This document shows positions 1 to 6,356 of a stretch of DNA of 7,663 bases, piece after piece. Position 1 is the stretch's first letter. Every line of letters starts with the position of its first letter. The position numbers and the translations under genes are program-made. The notes under the pieces were generated by a model. It was not told the DNA's origin and made no database searches. It saw only the letters and a list, made by a program, of their open reading frames with translations. Source of the DNA: Bacteroidales bacterium. Its GTDB lineage: Bacteria > Bacteroidota > Bacteroidia > Bacteroidales > P3. The stretch lies in contig JAITVC010000214.1 of NCBI GenBank assembly GCA_031286005.1, positions 1-7,663 of the forward strand. Direction: 5' to 3'.

Positions 1-1
1 A

Positions 2-442
2 ATGAAAGGCCATTTTGCCAAAGCAAACACGACACCGAAAAAAATTTCGATGGAGTTTACACGCTTTGAAGAAGGCAGTCGCAAAGCTTTTGGAGAAATG
101 CTTAATGTGGATGTATTCGTTGAAGGCGAATATATTGATGTGGCTGGATTTACCAAGGGTAAAGGATTTCAAGGCGTAGTAAAACGTCATGGATTTGGAG
201 GGGTAGGACAAACCACACACGGTCAGCATAACCGTTTGCGTGCTCCGGGTTCTGTTGGCGCTTCATCGTATCCGTCTCGTGTGTTCAAAGGCTTGCGTAT
301 GGCAGGACAAACCGGTAATCAGCACCGTAAAATGATCAACCTCGAAGTAGTAAAAATTGTACCGGAAAAGAATCTGATCCTTGTGAAAGGCTCTGTTCCA
401 GGTCCTAAAGGTTCATATTTAAAATTAGAAAGATGGAGTTAA
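2..442 (+). CDS. rplC: 50S ribosomal protein L3 (uL3), 3' part only
   Basis: This is the C-terminal 146 residues of L3, an early-assembling large-subunit protein that reaches towards the peptidyl-transferase centre. The ATG at base 2 is very probably an internal methionine. L3 proteins are about 205 residues, and the visible part starts at the GHF..A..TP segment that lies about a third of the way in, so some 60 residues lie upstream. Recognisable L3 segments are [18 protein letters not shown] (visible residues 50-67), [15 protein letters not shown] (72-86) and [12 protein letters not shown] (95-106), followed by the terminal beta strand with [11 protein letters not shown]. Where E. coli L3 has its methylated glutamine (around GQNQTPG), this protein has Ala/Ser residues, so that PrmB target appears absent. 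The last 10 nt overlap the rplD start, suggesting translational coupling. Confidence 0.96.
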   Translation: MKGHFAKANTTPKKISMEFTRFEEGSRKAFGEMLNVDVFVEGEYIDVAGFTKGKGFQGVVKRHGFGGVGQTTHGQHNRLRAPGSVGASSYPSRVFKGLRMAGQTGNQHRKMINLEVVKIVPEKNLILVKGSVPGPKGSYLKLERWS

Positions 443-1065
443 AAGTAGTAAATATTGAGGGCAAAGAAACTTCAAAGAAAGTTACCCTTAACGACGAGAT
501 TGTTGGTATTGAGCCTAACGACCATGCGATTTATTTGGATGTTAAGCAATATTTGGCAAATCAACGACAAGGAACGCATAAAGCCAAAGAGCGTTCGGAA
601 TTATCCGGCTCAACCCGTAAACTTCGCAAACAAAAAGGCGGTGGCGGTGCACGTATCGGGGATATTAATTCGCCGTTGCTACGTGGTGGTGCTCGTGTAT
701 TTGGCCCGAAACCGCGCGATTATCGCTTCAAGTTGAACAAAAAACTGAAACGTTTGGCACGTAAATCAGCATTGTCTTATAAAGCGCAAAAAGAAGGTAT
801 CATGGTGGTTGAAAATTTCACTTTTGAAGCACCGAAGACCAAAAAAATGGCAGAAATAATGACAAAATTAAATATTTTTGAAAAAAAATCACTTTTAATT
901 GTGAAAAATCAAAATATTTTCGTATCTTTGTCGTCCCGAAATTTGCCGCAGATTAAAGTTGTAAATGTTAGTGATCTAAACACTTATGATATTATGAACG
1001 CCAATAATCTGCTGTTTATGGAGGAATCAATTGACGCCTTAAACAGTTTTTACGCTGAAAATTAA
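433..1065 (+). CDS. rplD: 50S ribosomal protein L4 (uL4)
   Basis: L4 binds 23S rRNA early in assembly, and its extended loop forms part of the exit-tunnel constriction. At 210 residues it is close to the family length (201 in E. coli). The loop is clear: [20 protein letters not shown] (residues 45-64), then a basic Gly-rich stretch [12 protein letters not shown] (67-78) and [13 protein letters not shown] (85-97). The globular part continues with KSALSYKAQ (111-119). The start ATG lies inside the end of rplC, in another frame. In E. coli L4 also represses its own operon through a leader upstream of rpsJ; that region is outside this window. The DNA for residues 135-168 is much more A/T-rich than the flanking coding sequence and contains a promoter-like match described separately. 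The protein still reads as normal L4 there, so transfer is not suggested. Confidence 0.98.
   Translation: MELKVVNIEGKETSKKVTLNDEIVGIEPNDHAIYLDVKQYLANQRQGTHKAKERSELSGSTRKLRKQKGGGGARIGDINSPLLRGGARVFGPKPRDYRFKLNKKLKRLARKSALSYKAQKEGIMVVENFTFEAPKTKKMAEIMTKLNIFEKKSLLIVKNQNIFVSLSSRNLPQIKVVNVSDLNTYDIMNANNLLFMEESIDALNSFYAEN
899..930 (+). promoter_or_regulatory. possible internal promoter within rplD (Bacteroidota-type)
   Basis: TATCTTTG at 923-930 matches the -7 consensus TAnnTTTG known for the primary sigma factor of Bacteroides and Flavobacterium. A TTG at 899-901 lies 21 nt upstream and could be the -33 element. Transcription would begin near 937 and could supply rplW and later genes. The match sits in an A/T-rich part of the L4 coding region where chance matches are more likely. 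A second -7-like octamer, TATTTTTG at 873-880, has no TTG at suitable spacing. Confidence 0.25.
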
Positions 1066-1096
1066 GCAAATATAAAGAAGTAAAAAAACAGAAGAA

Positions 1097-1387
1097 ATGA
1101 GCATAATTCTAAAGCCGATGGTAACCGAGAAGATGACACATCTCACAGAGAAGTTGAATCGTGTTGGATTTATCGTAGACAAAAAGGCGAACAAAGTAGA
1201 AATAAAGAAAGCCGTTGAAGACTTTTACAATGTCAAGGTGGTTGATGTGAATACCATCAGTTATGCTGGCAAAGTGAAGTCCCGCTATACCAAAGCCGGA
1301 TTTATCAAAGGTCGCACAGACGCTTTCAAGAAAGCAATCATTACCTTAGCAGAAGGTGAAAATATTGATTTTTATAGCAACATTTAA
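1097..1387 (+). CDS. rplW: 50S ribosomal protein L23 (uL23)
   Basis: L23 sits at the polypeptide exit of the large subunit, where trigger factor and the signal recognition particle dock. The protein has 96 residues, within the usual 95-100. The N-terminal ILKPMVTEK (residues 4-12) is the family's typical opening, followed by FIVDKKANKVEIKKAVEDFYNVKV (25-48), the helix-strand core that binds domain III of 23S rRNA. The basic loop with YTKAGFIKGRTDAFKKAI (64-81) corresponds to the extended hairpin near the tunnel. It starts 31 nt after rplD in a purine-rich spacer (1066-1096) with A-rich sequence but no strong Shine-Dalgarno core. It ends 6 nt before rplB. Confidence 0.97.
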   Translation: MSIILKPMVTEKMTHLTEKLNRVGFIVDKKANKVEIKKAVEDFYNVKVVDVNTISYAGKVKSRYTKAGFIKGRTDAFKKAIITLAEGENIDFYSNI

Positions 1388-1393
1388 TAAGAG

Positions 1394-2218
1394 ATGGCTT
1401 TAAAGAAATTCAGACCGACAACCCCGGGTCAACGAACAAAGTTGGCGAGCACGTTCGAGGAAATAACAACCTCAACGCCGGAGAAAAGCTTATTGGCACC
1501 CGCCAGAAAATCGGGAGGTAGAAACAATACCGGTAAGATGACTATGCGCTACATTGGTGGCGGTCATAAGAAACAATACCGTATCATCGATTTCAAACGT
1601 GATAAAGATGGTATTCCTGCAACAGTGAAAACTATCGAATACGATCCAAACCGTACTGCACGTATTGCGTTGTTGGTTTATGCCGATGGTGAAAAACGCT
1701 ACATCATTGCCCCCAACGGATTGCAAGTTGGACAAAAATTGATGAGTGGTAAAGAAGCTACGCCAGATGTTGGAAATGCTTTGTTTATGAGTGACATACC
1801 TTTGGGTACTATTATTCATAACATTGAATTGCGTCCTGGACAAGGTGCTAAAATGGCTCGCAGTGCAGGAACAAATGCTCAATTGATGAGTCGTGAAGAT
1901 AAATACGCCATCATTAAATTGCCTTCCGGAGAAACTCGTAAAATGTTGCAAGCATGTAAGGCCGTGATTGGGGTAACATCGAATACAGACCATAGTTTGG
2001 AAGTTTCTGGGAAAGCAGGCCGTTCACGTTGGTTAGGCCGTCGTCCGCGCGTTCGTGGTGTTGTGATGAACCCGGTAGATCACCCGATGGGTGGTGGTGA
2101 AGGTCGTGCAACCGGTGGACACCCACGTTCACGTAAGGGTATGCCGGCGAAAGGCTACAAAACACGCCGTCAGAAAAATCAATCTAATCAATTCATCATC
2201 GAAAGACGTAAAAAATAA
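1394..2218 (+). CDS. rplB: 50S ribosomal protein L2 (uL2)
   Basis: L2 is a core 23S rRNA-binding protein needed for subunit association and peptidyl-transferase assembly. Its 274 residues match the family's usual length of about 273. The N-terminal [20 protein letters not shown] leads into the OB-fold half ([12 protein letters not shown]...[12 protein letters not shown]), followed by the SH3-like domain with [16 protein letters not shown]. The C-terminal signature [20 protein letters not shown] is intact. Its His230 is the counterpart of E. coli His229, the residue linked to peptidyl-transferase function. The basic tail [18 protein letters not shown] is typical. It begins 6 nt after rplW and is followed 6 nt later by rpsS, so co-translation is likely. 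Confidence 0.99.
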   Translation: MALKKFRPTTPGQRTKLASTFEEITTSTPEKSLLAPARKSGGRNNTGKMTMRYIGGGHKKQYRIIDFKRDKDGIPATVKTIEYDPNRTARIALLVYADGEKRYIIAPNGLQVGQKLMSGKEATPDVGNALFMSDIPLGTIIHNIELRPGQGAKMARSAGTNAQLMSREDKYAIIKLPSGETRKMLQACKAVIGVTSNTDHSLEVSGKAGRSRWLGRRPRVRGVVMNPVDHPMGGGEGRATGGHPRSRKGMPAKGYKTRRQKNQSNQFIIERRKK

Positions 2219-2224
2219 TCCGCT

Positions 2225-2503
2225 ATGAGTCGTTCATTAAAAAAAGGTCCGTATATCCACCATAGCCTCGAGAAAAAAGTTCTCGCAGCTCAAGAAAGCA
2301 AGAAAAAAGTAACCATTAAAACATGGTCGCGCGCATCGATGATTTCCCCGGATTTCGTAGGACAAACCATCGCAGTTCACAACGGGAACAAATTCATACC
2401 TGTTTTTGTAACTGAAAACATGGTTGGTCATAAATTAGGCGAATTTGCGCCAACCCGCATTTTCCGCGGACATGCAGGAAACAAAGATAAAGGTAAAAAA
2501 TAA
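2225..2503 (+). CDS. rpsS: 30S ribosomal protein S19 (uS19)
   Basis: S19 is in the head of the small subunit, forms a unit with S13, and contacts the A-site region and the intersubunit bridge. The protein has 92 residues, standard for the family. [10 protein letters not shown] (1-10), [24 protein letters not shown] (31-54) and the signature [23 protein letters not shown] (61-83) are all present. The C-terminus is Lys-rich. The start lacks a Shine-Dalgarno core. The stop codon is followed after 3 nt by a run of 8-nt repeats in the long spacer before rplV. Confidence 0.98.
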   Translation: MSRSLKKGPYIHHSLEKKVLAAQESKKKVTIKTWSRASMISPDFVGQTIAVHNGNKFIPVFVTENMVGHKLGEFAPTRIFRGHAGNKDKGKK

Positions 2504-2506
2504 AAT

Positions 2507-2538
2507 GTTAATTCGTTTAATCGTTAGTTCGTTTAAAC
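2507..2538. repeat. four degenerate 8-nt tandem repeats in the rpsS-rplV spacer
   Basis: Read in steps of eight, the spacer gives GTTAATTC, GTTTAATC, GTTAGTTC and GTTTAAAC with no bases between units. The array begins 3 nt after the rpsS stop codon. The last unit is self-complementary, and GTTTAA (2515-2520) can pair with TTAAAC (2533-2538) in a weak stem. A matching array follows rpsC at 3794-3825. The function is unknown. It could be a dispersed intergenic repeat family or part of a regulatory leader. Confidence 0.7.
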
Positions 2539-2548
2539 AACTCAACAA
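2533..2548 (+). repeat. conserved block upstream of rplV, copy 1
   Basis: TTAAACAACTCA (2533-2544), followed after one variable base by CAAA, is repeated at 3857-3872 upstream of rplP. It ends 8 nt before the rplV start codon here and 7 nt before rplP in the other copy. The near-constant distance suggests that the block is part of the ribosome-loading region or was duplicated with the octamer array. Confidence 0.6.
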
Positions 2549-2556
2549 AAGTAAAT

Positions 2557-2994
2557 ATGGGATCAAGAAAACACAATAGCGCCGAAGCTCGCAAAGAAGC
2601 CAAAAAGACAACATATGTTGCCAAATTGGTGGACAATCCGACTTCCCCCCGAAAAACGCGCTTAACGGCAGATATGATTCGTGGCTTGGATGTAGAAAAA
2701 GCCTTGAATATCCTGCAATTCAGCCATCGCGAAGCTGCTCCGAAAATGCACAAATTGGTACGTTCGGCTATCGCAAACTGGCAAGCAAAAAATGAAGGAG
2801 TTCGTATGGAAGATGCACAACTCTACATTAAAGAATTGTTTGTCGATGGCGGTCGTATGCTTAAACGCCTTCGTCCGGCTCCACAAGGTCGCGGTTATCG
2901 CATTCGCAAACGTTCGAACCACATTACCCTTATCTTGGGAAGTCGTGCCGAACAATTGGCTGCAAAAGTAGAATCAACGGAATCAGAAAATTAA
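2557..2994 (+). CDS. rplV: 50S ribosomal protein L22 (uL22)
   Basis: L22 touches all domains of 23S rRNA, and its long beta-hairpin lines the exit tunnel opposite L4. At 145 residues it is longer than E. coli L22 (110). The extra length is an N-terminal lead of about 15-20 charged residues ([10 protein letters not shown]) and a short acidic C-terminal tail, as is common in Bacteroidota. Core motifs are [14 protein letters not shown] (30-43), [20 protein letters not shown] (55-74) and the hairpin [20 protein letters not shown] (96-115), ending in the basic RKRSNHITL. The start is chosen because no earlier in-frame ATG exists and the upstream frame is repeat-derived. It lies 53 nt after rpsS and 13 nt before rpsC. 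Confidence 0.98.
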   Translation: MGSRKHNSAEARKEAKKTTYVAKLVDNPTSPRKTRLTADMIRGLDVEKALNILQFSHREAAPKMHKLVRSAIANWQAKNEGVRMEDAQLYIKELFVDGGRMLKRLRPAPQGRGYRIRKRSNHITLILGSRAEQLAAKVESTESEN

Positions 2995-3007
2995 TTAATC
3001 AATATTC

Positions 3008-3790
3008 ATGGGACACAAAACAAACCCGATAGGTAACAGATTAGGAATCATCCGCGGATGGGATTCCAATTGGTTTGGCGGCAAACGCTTTGAAAGCAAA
3101 TTGGTCGAAGACGACAAAATTCGGAAATATCTCAATGCACGTTTGGCCAAAGCCGGTATTGCAAAAATCAATATCGAGCGCACGCTTAAACTCGTAACCG
3201 TTACAATTCACACGGCTCGTCCGGGTATGATTATTGGTAAAGCCGGATCGGAAGTAGATAAACTCAAAGAAGAGTTGAAAAAAATCACGCAAAAAGAAAT
3301 CCAAATTAATATATCCGAAGTAAAACGTCCGGAATTGGATGCCTTGCTTACAGCTGCTTCCGTAGCACGTCAGTTGGAAGGTCGTGTTTCGTATCGTAAA
3401 GCGATTAAAACAGCGATTTCGTCAGCTATGCGTATGGGCGCCGAAGGTATAAAAATACAAATCTCAGGTCGTTTGGGAGGTGCAGAAATGGCGCGTACCG
3501 AACACTTTAAAGAAGGTCGTACACCGTTGCACACTTTACGTGCGGACATCGACTATGCTTTGGCGGAAGCTCACACTACTTATGGTCGTTTGGGCATCAA
3601 AGTGTGGATTTGCAAAGGCATCGTTTATGGAAGACGCGATATCGTTCCGGCATTCAGCGGAATGAATACCGACAAACCGGCATCTGGTGGCGAACGTCGC
3701 AGTGGCGGCGAACATCGCGGAGAACGCCGCGGTGGCGGTGAGCGTAGAGGTGGCGGAGAACGTAGAAGAACAACAAGTGATAAGAAATAA
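3008..3790 (+). CDS. rpsC: 30S ribosomal protein S3 (uS3) with Gly/Glu/Arg-repeat C-terminal tail
   Basis: S3 is in the small-subunit head at the mRNA entry channel and takes part in mRNA unwinding. The opening [20 protein letters not shown] is typical. The KH domain shows the GxxG loop as GKAG (residues 77-80) within [16 protein letters not shown]. The C-terminal domain includes [30 protein letters not shown] and ends with [13 protein letters not shown]. The protein has 260 residues against about 233 in E. coli. From residue 227 to 253 it carries a low-complexity tail built of GGERR-like units, then RTTSDKK. Such tails are seen in other Bacteroidota S3 proteins, and disorder is inferred here. 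The next gene starts 89 nt downstream. Confidence 0.98.
   Translation: MGHKTNPIGNRLGIIRGWDSNWFGGKRFESKLVEDDKIRKYLNARLAKAGIAKINIERTLKLVTVTIHTARPGMIIGKAGSEVDKLKEELKKITQKEIQINISEVKRPELDALLTAASVARQLEGRVSYRKAIKTAISSAMRMGAEGIKIQISGRLGGAEMARTEHFKEGRTPLHTLRADIDYALAEAHTTYGRLGIKVWICKGIVYGRRDIVPAFSGMNTDKPASGGERRSGGEHRGERRGGGERRGGGERRRTTSDKK
3686..3766 (+). repeat. in-gene repeat encoding GGERR units of the S3 tail
   Basis: Codons 227-253 of rpsC encode [21 protein letters not shown] and GGGERR in succession. Codons differ between units (for example GGT GGC GAA CGT CGC versus GGC GGT GAG CGT AGA), so the pattern is kept at the protein level rather than as a fresh DNA duplication. The product is rich in glycine and arginine and likely flexible and RNA-binding. 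Confidence 0.85.
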
Positions 3791-3793
3791 AAT

Positions 3794-3825
3794 GTTTAAC
3801 CGTTTAATTGTCTAATCGTTAATTG
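3794..3825. repeat. four degenerate 8-nt tandem repeats in the rpsC-rplP spacer
   Basis: The units are GTTTAACC, GTTTAATT, GTCTAATC and GTTAATTG, directly adjacent. As after rpsS, the array starts 3 nt past the stop codon, and the two junctions share TAAAATGTT across the stop. The remaining spacer (3826-3856) is A/C-rich with no gene. The two arrays have the same unit size, number and position, which points to a duplicated or recurrent element and not chance. Confidence 0.7.
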
Positions 3826-3856
3826 AAGGCTTTGCCAACACACAACAATACAACAG

Positions 3857-3872
3857 TTAAACAACTCAGCAA
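3857..3872 (+). repeat. conserved block upstream of rplP, copy 2
   Basis: TTAAACAACTCA at 3857-3868 is identical to 2533-2544, followed by G (A in the other copy) and CAAA. Here it is separated from the octamer array by about 30 nt, while upstream of rplV it directly overlaps the last octamer. The spacers therefore share ends but differ in the middle. Confidence 0.6.
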
Positions 3873-3879
3873 ATAAGCA

Positions 3880-4302
3880 ATGTTACAACCGAAAAAAACT
3901 AAATTCAGAAAACAGCAGAAAGGCAAAATGAAAGGCAACACGAAACGTGGCGCCGAGATCGCTTTTGGCTCGTTTGGCTTAAAAGCCTTGGAAACAACGT
4001 TGATCACAGGACGTCAAATCGAGGCAGCTCGTCAAGCCATTACACGTTATATGAAACGTGAAGGACAAATGTGGATTCGCATTTTTCCGGACAAGCCCAT
4101 CACTAAAAAGCCTAACGAAGTACGTATGGGTAAAGGTAAAGGTGCGCCGGAATATTTTGTGGCTCGAGTAACGCCTGGACGTATTCTCTTTGAAGCCGAA
4201 GGTGTTTCGGAAGAAATTGCCAAAGAAGCTATGCGCTTGGGGGCACAAAAATTGCCGATCTCAACCAAATTCATCGTAAGACGCGATTACGTAGCCGAAT
4301 AA
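3880..4302 (+). CDS. rplP: 50S ribosomal protein L16 (uL16)
   Basis: L16 is a late-assembling large-subunit protein near the A-site tRNA that organises the tRNA-binding surface. The protein has 140 residues, as usual. [19 protein letters not shown] opens it. [31 protein letters not shown] (30-60) is the family core, and [15 protein letters not shown] is followed by [14 protein letters not shown]. Arg82 is the counterpart of E. coli Arg81, the residue hydroxylated by YcfD in that species. Whether it is modified here cannot be told. The start follows an A-rich stretch with no Shine-Dalgarno core. It is followed by a 50-nt spacer with a hairpin before rpmC. Confidence 0.98.
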   Translation: MLQPKKTKFRKQQKGKMKGNTKRGAEIAFGSFGLKALETTLITGRQIEAARQAITRYMKREGQMWIRIFPDKPITKKPNEVRMGKGKGAPEYFVARVTPGRILFEAEGVSEEIAKEAMRLGAQKLPISTKFIVRRDYVAE

Positions 4303-4303
4303 T

Positions 4304-4333
4304 ATCGTAGGGGTGCTTTCAAACGTACCCGAT
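4304..4333 (+). promoter_or_regulatory. RNA hairpin in the rplP-rpmC spacer
   Basis: GGGTGC (4311-4316) pairs with GTACCC (4325-4330), including one G-U pair, around the loop TTTCAAAC. ATC (4304-4306) and GAT (4331-4333) can extend it across a 4-nt bulge (4307-4310). No T-run follows, so it is not an intrinsic terminator of the usual kind. It may affect mRNA processing, stability or rpmC translation. Confidence 0.4.
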
Positions 4334-4352
4334 GCACAAAAAACAAAGAACA

Positions 4353-4559
4353 ATGAAAATAGAAGTCATCAAAGAGTTATCAACGTCTGACATCAAAGAA
4401 CGTTTAACGGAAGAACGAAACCAACTCACCAAGTTGAAATTGACCCATGCCATTTCACCTTTGGATAATCCGAAGAAAATCGGCGAAAACAGAAAAACCA
4501 TCGCTCGCTTGTTAACAGAGTTAAAAAAACGCGAACTTGCCGAACAACAAGCTCAATAA
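4353..4559 (+). CDS. rpmC: 50S ribosomal protein L29 (uL29)
   Basis: L29 is a small alpha-helical protein at the polypeptide exit next to L23. I place the start at 4353, giving 68 residues beginning MKIEVIKELSTSDIKERL. Bacteroidota L29 commonly starts with MK(I)..IKELS, and family length is 60-70. The upstream in-frame ATG at 4332 would add seven residues (MHKKQRT) not typical of the family, and it lies on the 3' strand of the preceding hairpin. Two long helices are evident (8-31 and 47-66), joined by the loop region SPLDNPKKIGENR. That loop is well conserved in the family. A-rich sequence (ACAAAGAACA) precedes the chosen start. It ends 12 nt before rpsQ. Confidence 0.95.
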   Translation: MKIEVIKELSTSDIKERLTEERNQLTKLKLTHAISPLDNPKKIGENRKTIARLLTELKKRELAEQQAQ

Positions 4560-4571
4560 ATCGACCCCAGT

Positions 4572-4826
4572 ATGGAAAGAAATCTAAGAAAAGAACGGAT
4601 TGGTCTTGTTGCCAGCAACAAGATGGACAAATCAATCACGGTAGTTGTCGAACGTAAAGTAAAACACCCGATGTATGGAAAATTCGTGAAAAAATCCACG
4701 AAGTTCATGGCACATGATGAGAAAAACGAGTGCAATATCGGAGATACCGTAAGAATTATGGAAACCAGACCCTTGAGCAAAAACAAGTGCTGGCGTTTAG
4801 TTGAAATTATCGAAAGAGTTAAATAG
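4572..4826 (+). CDS. rpsQ: 30S ribosomal protein S17 (uS17)
   Basis: S17 is a primary 16S rRNA-binding protein of the small-subunit body with an OB fold. Its 84 residues equal the typical length. Family motifs are [20 protein letters not shown] (residues 9-28), [20 protein letters not shown] (31-50), the [20 protein letters not shown] region (56-75) and the closing LVEIIERVK. The ETRPLSK stretch is the most diagnostic. No Shine-Dalgarno core precedes the ATG. Only 2 nt separate its stop codon from the rplN start, so coupled translation is likely. Confidence 0.97.
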   Translation: MERNLRKERIGLVASNKMDKSITVVVERKVKHPMYGKFVKKSTKFMAHDEKNECNIGDTVRIMETRPLSKNKCWRLVEIIERVK

Positions 4827-4828
4827 TT

Positions 4829-5197
4829 ATGATACAACAAGAATCCAGATTATCTGTAGCCGACAACAGTGGCGCTAAGAATGTGCTTTGTATCCGAGTT
4901 CTCGGAGGTACAAAACGCCGTTATGCAAGCGTAGGCGACAAAATCGTAGTCTCAGTTAAAGATGCCATCCCTTCCGGAAACATCAAAAAGGGAGCGGTAT
5001 CGAAAGCGGTAGTGGTAAGAACGAAAAAAGAAGTGCGTCGTGCTGACGGTTCTTATATCCGTTTCGATGATAATGCCGTAGTCCTACTTTCAGCAAATGA
5101 AGAAATGCGCGGAACGCGTATTTTCGGACCGGTAGCCCGCGAATTGCGCGAAAAGCAATTCATGAAAATTGTTTCACTTGCACCAGAAGTGCTTTAA
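4829..5197 (+). CDS. rplN: 50S ribosomal protein L14 (uL14)
   Basis: L14 lies on the interface side of the large subunit and forms bridge B8 with 16S rRNA. It is also the docking site of the silencing factor RsfS in other bacteria. The length of 122 residues is exactly standard. Motifs are [17 protein letters not shown] (1-17), [17 protein letters not shown] (21-37), the signature [20 protein letters not shown] (56-75) and [15 protein letters not shown] (94-108). It starts 2 nt after rpsQ and lies 19 nt before the start chosen for rplX. Confidence 0.99.
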   Translation: MIQQESRLSVADNSGAKNVLCIRVLGGTKRRYASVGDKIVVSVKDAIPSGNIKKGAVSKAVVVRTKKEVRRADGSYIRFDDNAVVLLSANEEMRGTRIFGPVARELREKQFMKIVSLAPEVL

Positions 5198-5216
5198 AAC
5201 CGAAAAACTTATCCAA

Positions 5217-5528
5217 ATGAAATTGCATATCAAAAAAGGAGACACGGTGAAGGTGTTAACCGGTAATGATCGCGGAAAAGAAGGCAAAGTGCTTTCGGTT
5301 GAGGTAAAAGACCAACGCGCGATTGTTGAAGGCATCAACATGGTTTCGAAACACACTAAACCGAACGCAAAGAGTCCGCAAGGCGGCATCGTGAAAAAAG
5401 AAGCATCCATTCATATCTCTAATCTTATGGTGGTGAGCAATGGCGTAGCTTCGCGTATTGGGCGCAAACGCGATGATCAAGGCAAATTAGTTCGCTACTC
5501 TAAAAAATCAGGGGAGGTCATTAAGTAA
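5217..5528 (+). CDS. rplX: 50S ribosomal protein L24 (uL24)
   Basis: L24 starts assembly of the large subunit and lies near the tunnel exit. The start is set at 5217, giving 103 residues. An in-frame ATG at 5169 would add 16 residues, but that stretch overlaps the rplN end, has no family resemblance, and the protein normally begins MK.HIKKGD. A KOW motif is visible at about residues 7-34 ([20 protein letters not shown]), followed by [11 protein letters not shown] (39-49), [19 protein letters not shown] (55-73) and a basic C-terminus. The last codon region GGG GAG GTC also provides a GGAGGT sequence for the next gene. Its TAA stop shares one base with the rplE ATG (TAATG). Confidence 0.96.
   Translation: MKLHIKKGDTVKVLTGNDRGKEGKVLSVEVKDQRAIVEGINMVSKHTKPNAKSPQGGIVKKEASIHISNLMVVSNGVASRIGRKRDDQGKLVRYSKKSGEVIK
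5513..5518 (+). promoter_or_regulatory. Shine-Dalgarno-like site for rplE inside rplX
   Basis: GGAGGT lies 9 nt before the rplE ATG and would pair with the CCUCC core of 16S rRNA. It encodes Gly-Glu-Val of L24, so it may be a by-product of coding. Together with the TAATG overlap it fits coupled re-initiation. Confidence 0.45.
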
Positions 5529-6082
5529 TGAAATATACACCAAGATTAGCCGACAAATACCGTAACGAGGTGGTACCTACTCTAAAAAAAGAGTTTGGCT
5601 ATAAATCCATCATGCAAGTTCCTCGCTTGCAAAAAATCTGCCTAAACCAAGGGTTAGGCTCTGCTATTGCCGACAAAAAACAGATTGATGCCGGCATTGA
5701 TGAAATGACGAAAATTTCAGGACAAAAAGCGGTTCCAACGAAATCCAAAAAAGACATCTCGAACTTCAAATTGCGTTCGGGTATGCCGATTGGCGTTCGT
5801 GTAACGTTGCGTGGCGAAAAGATGTACGAATTTTTAGACCGTTTGATTACGGTTTCGATTCCACGTGTTCGCGACTTTCGAGGTATCAGCGATAAAGGGT
5901 TCGACGGACGTGGTAATTACACATTCGGCATTACCGAACAAATTATCTTTCCGGAAATCGACATCGATAAAGTGAATAAAATTAATGGTATGGACATCAC
6001 ATTCGTAACCACTGCAAACACGGACAAAGAAGCGTATGCATTGTTGAAAGAATTTGGTATGCCATTCGTAAAAAATAACTAA
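5528..6082 (+). CDS. rplE: 50S ribosomal protein L5 (uL5)
   Basis: L5 binds 5S rRNA in the central protuberance and contacts P-site tRNA. The protein has 184 residues, slightly above the 179 of E. coli. Motifs are [16 protein letters not shown] (29-44), a segment with [21 protein letters not shown] (63-83), the signature [22 protein letters not shown] (85-106), [11 protein letters not shown] (111-121) and [19 protein letters not shown] (127-145). The start overlaps the rplX stop by one base, which sets the reading frame. In E. coli the S8 repressor site for the spc operon lies at the start of this gene. I see no clear copy of that structure around this start. Confidence 0.98.
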   Translation: MKYTPRLADKYRNEVVPTLKKEFGYKSIMQVPRLQKICLNQGLGSAIADKKQIDAGIDEMTKISGQKAVPTKSKKDISNFKLRSGMPIGVRVTLRGEKMYEFLDRLITVSIPRVRDFRGISDKGFDGRGNYTFGITEQIIFPEIDIDKVNKINGMDITFVTTANTDKEAYALLKEFGMPFVKNN

Positions 6083-6086
6083 GACT

Positions 6087-6356
6087 ATGGCAAAAGAATC
6101 CATGAAAGCCAGAGAGCTTAAGCGTCAAAAATTAGTGGACAAATACGCCGCTAAACGTAAAGCATTGAAAGAAGCCGGAGATTACGAAGGTTTACAACAC
6201 CTTCCCAAAAATGCTTCGCCGGTACGTTTGCACAACCGTTGCAAACTTTCCGGTCGTCCGAAAGGTTACATGCGCACATTTGGTATTTCGCGTATTAATT
6301 TCCGTGAAATGGCGTTGGCAGGCTTGATTCCCGGCGTGAAGAAAGCGAGTTGGTAG
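6087..6356 (+). CDS. rpsN: 30S ribosomal protein S14 (uS14), zinc-free type
   Basis: S14 is a late-assembling protein of the small-subunit head near S3 and S19. This form has 89 residues and only one cysteine (Cys52), so it lacks the two CxxC pairs of the zinc-binding type. It also lacks the longer insert of the 101-residue E. coli form. The intermediate, zinc-free class is usual in Bacteroidota. The N-terminus [20 protein letters not shown] is basic and helical, and the C-terminal half [20 protein letters not shown], then [18 protein letters not shown], is the diagnostic core ending in KASW. It begins 4 nt after rplE. The next gene starts 147 nt downstream after a structured spacer. Confidence 0.98.
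   Translation: MAKESMKARELKRQKLVDKYAAKRKALKEAGDYEGLQHLPKNASPVRLHNRCKLSGRPKGYMRTFGISRINFREMALAGLIPGVKKASW

Noticed and set aside
2..4. ATG at base 2 as the rplC start.
   Set aside because: It would give an L3 lacking about 60 conserved N-terminal residues at the exact window edge. Truncation by the window is the simpler reading.
455..736. 93-codon open frame in a second + frame inside rplD.
   Set aside because: It lies wholly within the conserved L4 loop coding sequence and its product resembles nothing I recognise.
1490..1993. Long antisense open frame opposite rplB, and other minus-strand frames throughout.
   Set aside because: They mirror highly conserved ribosomal genes, have no recognisable protein features or initiation signals, and are explained by codon bias of the sense strand.
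2505..2579. Short open frame of 24 codons starting in the rpsS-rplV spacer, with a related 7-codon frame at 3792-3815 (both read M-x-x-RLIV).
   Set aside because: The shared residues follow directly from the shared octamer repeats. The frames differ in length, the first runs into rplV in another frame, and neither has a ribosome-binding signal. A leader peptide is not supported.
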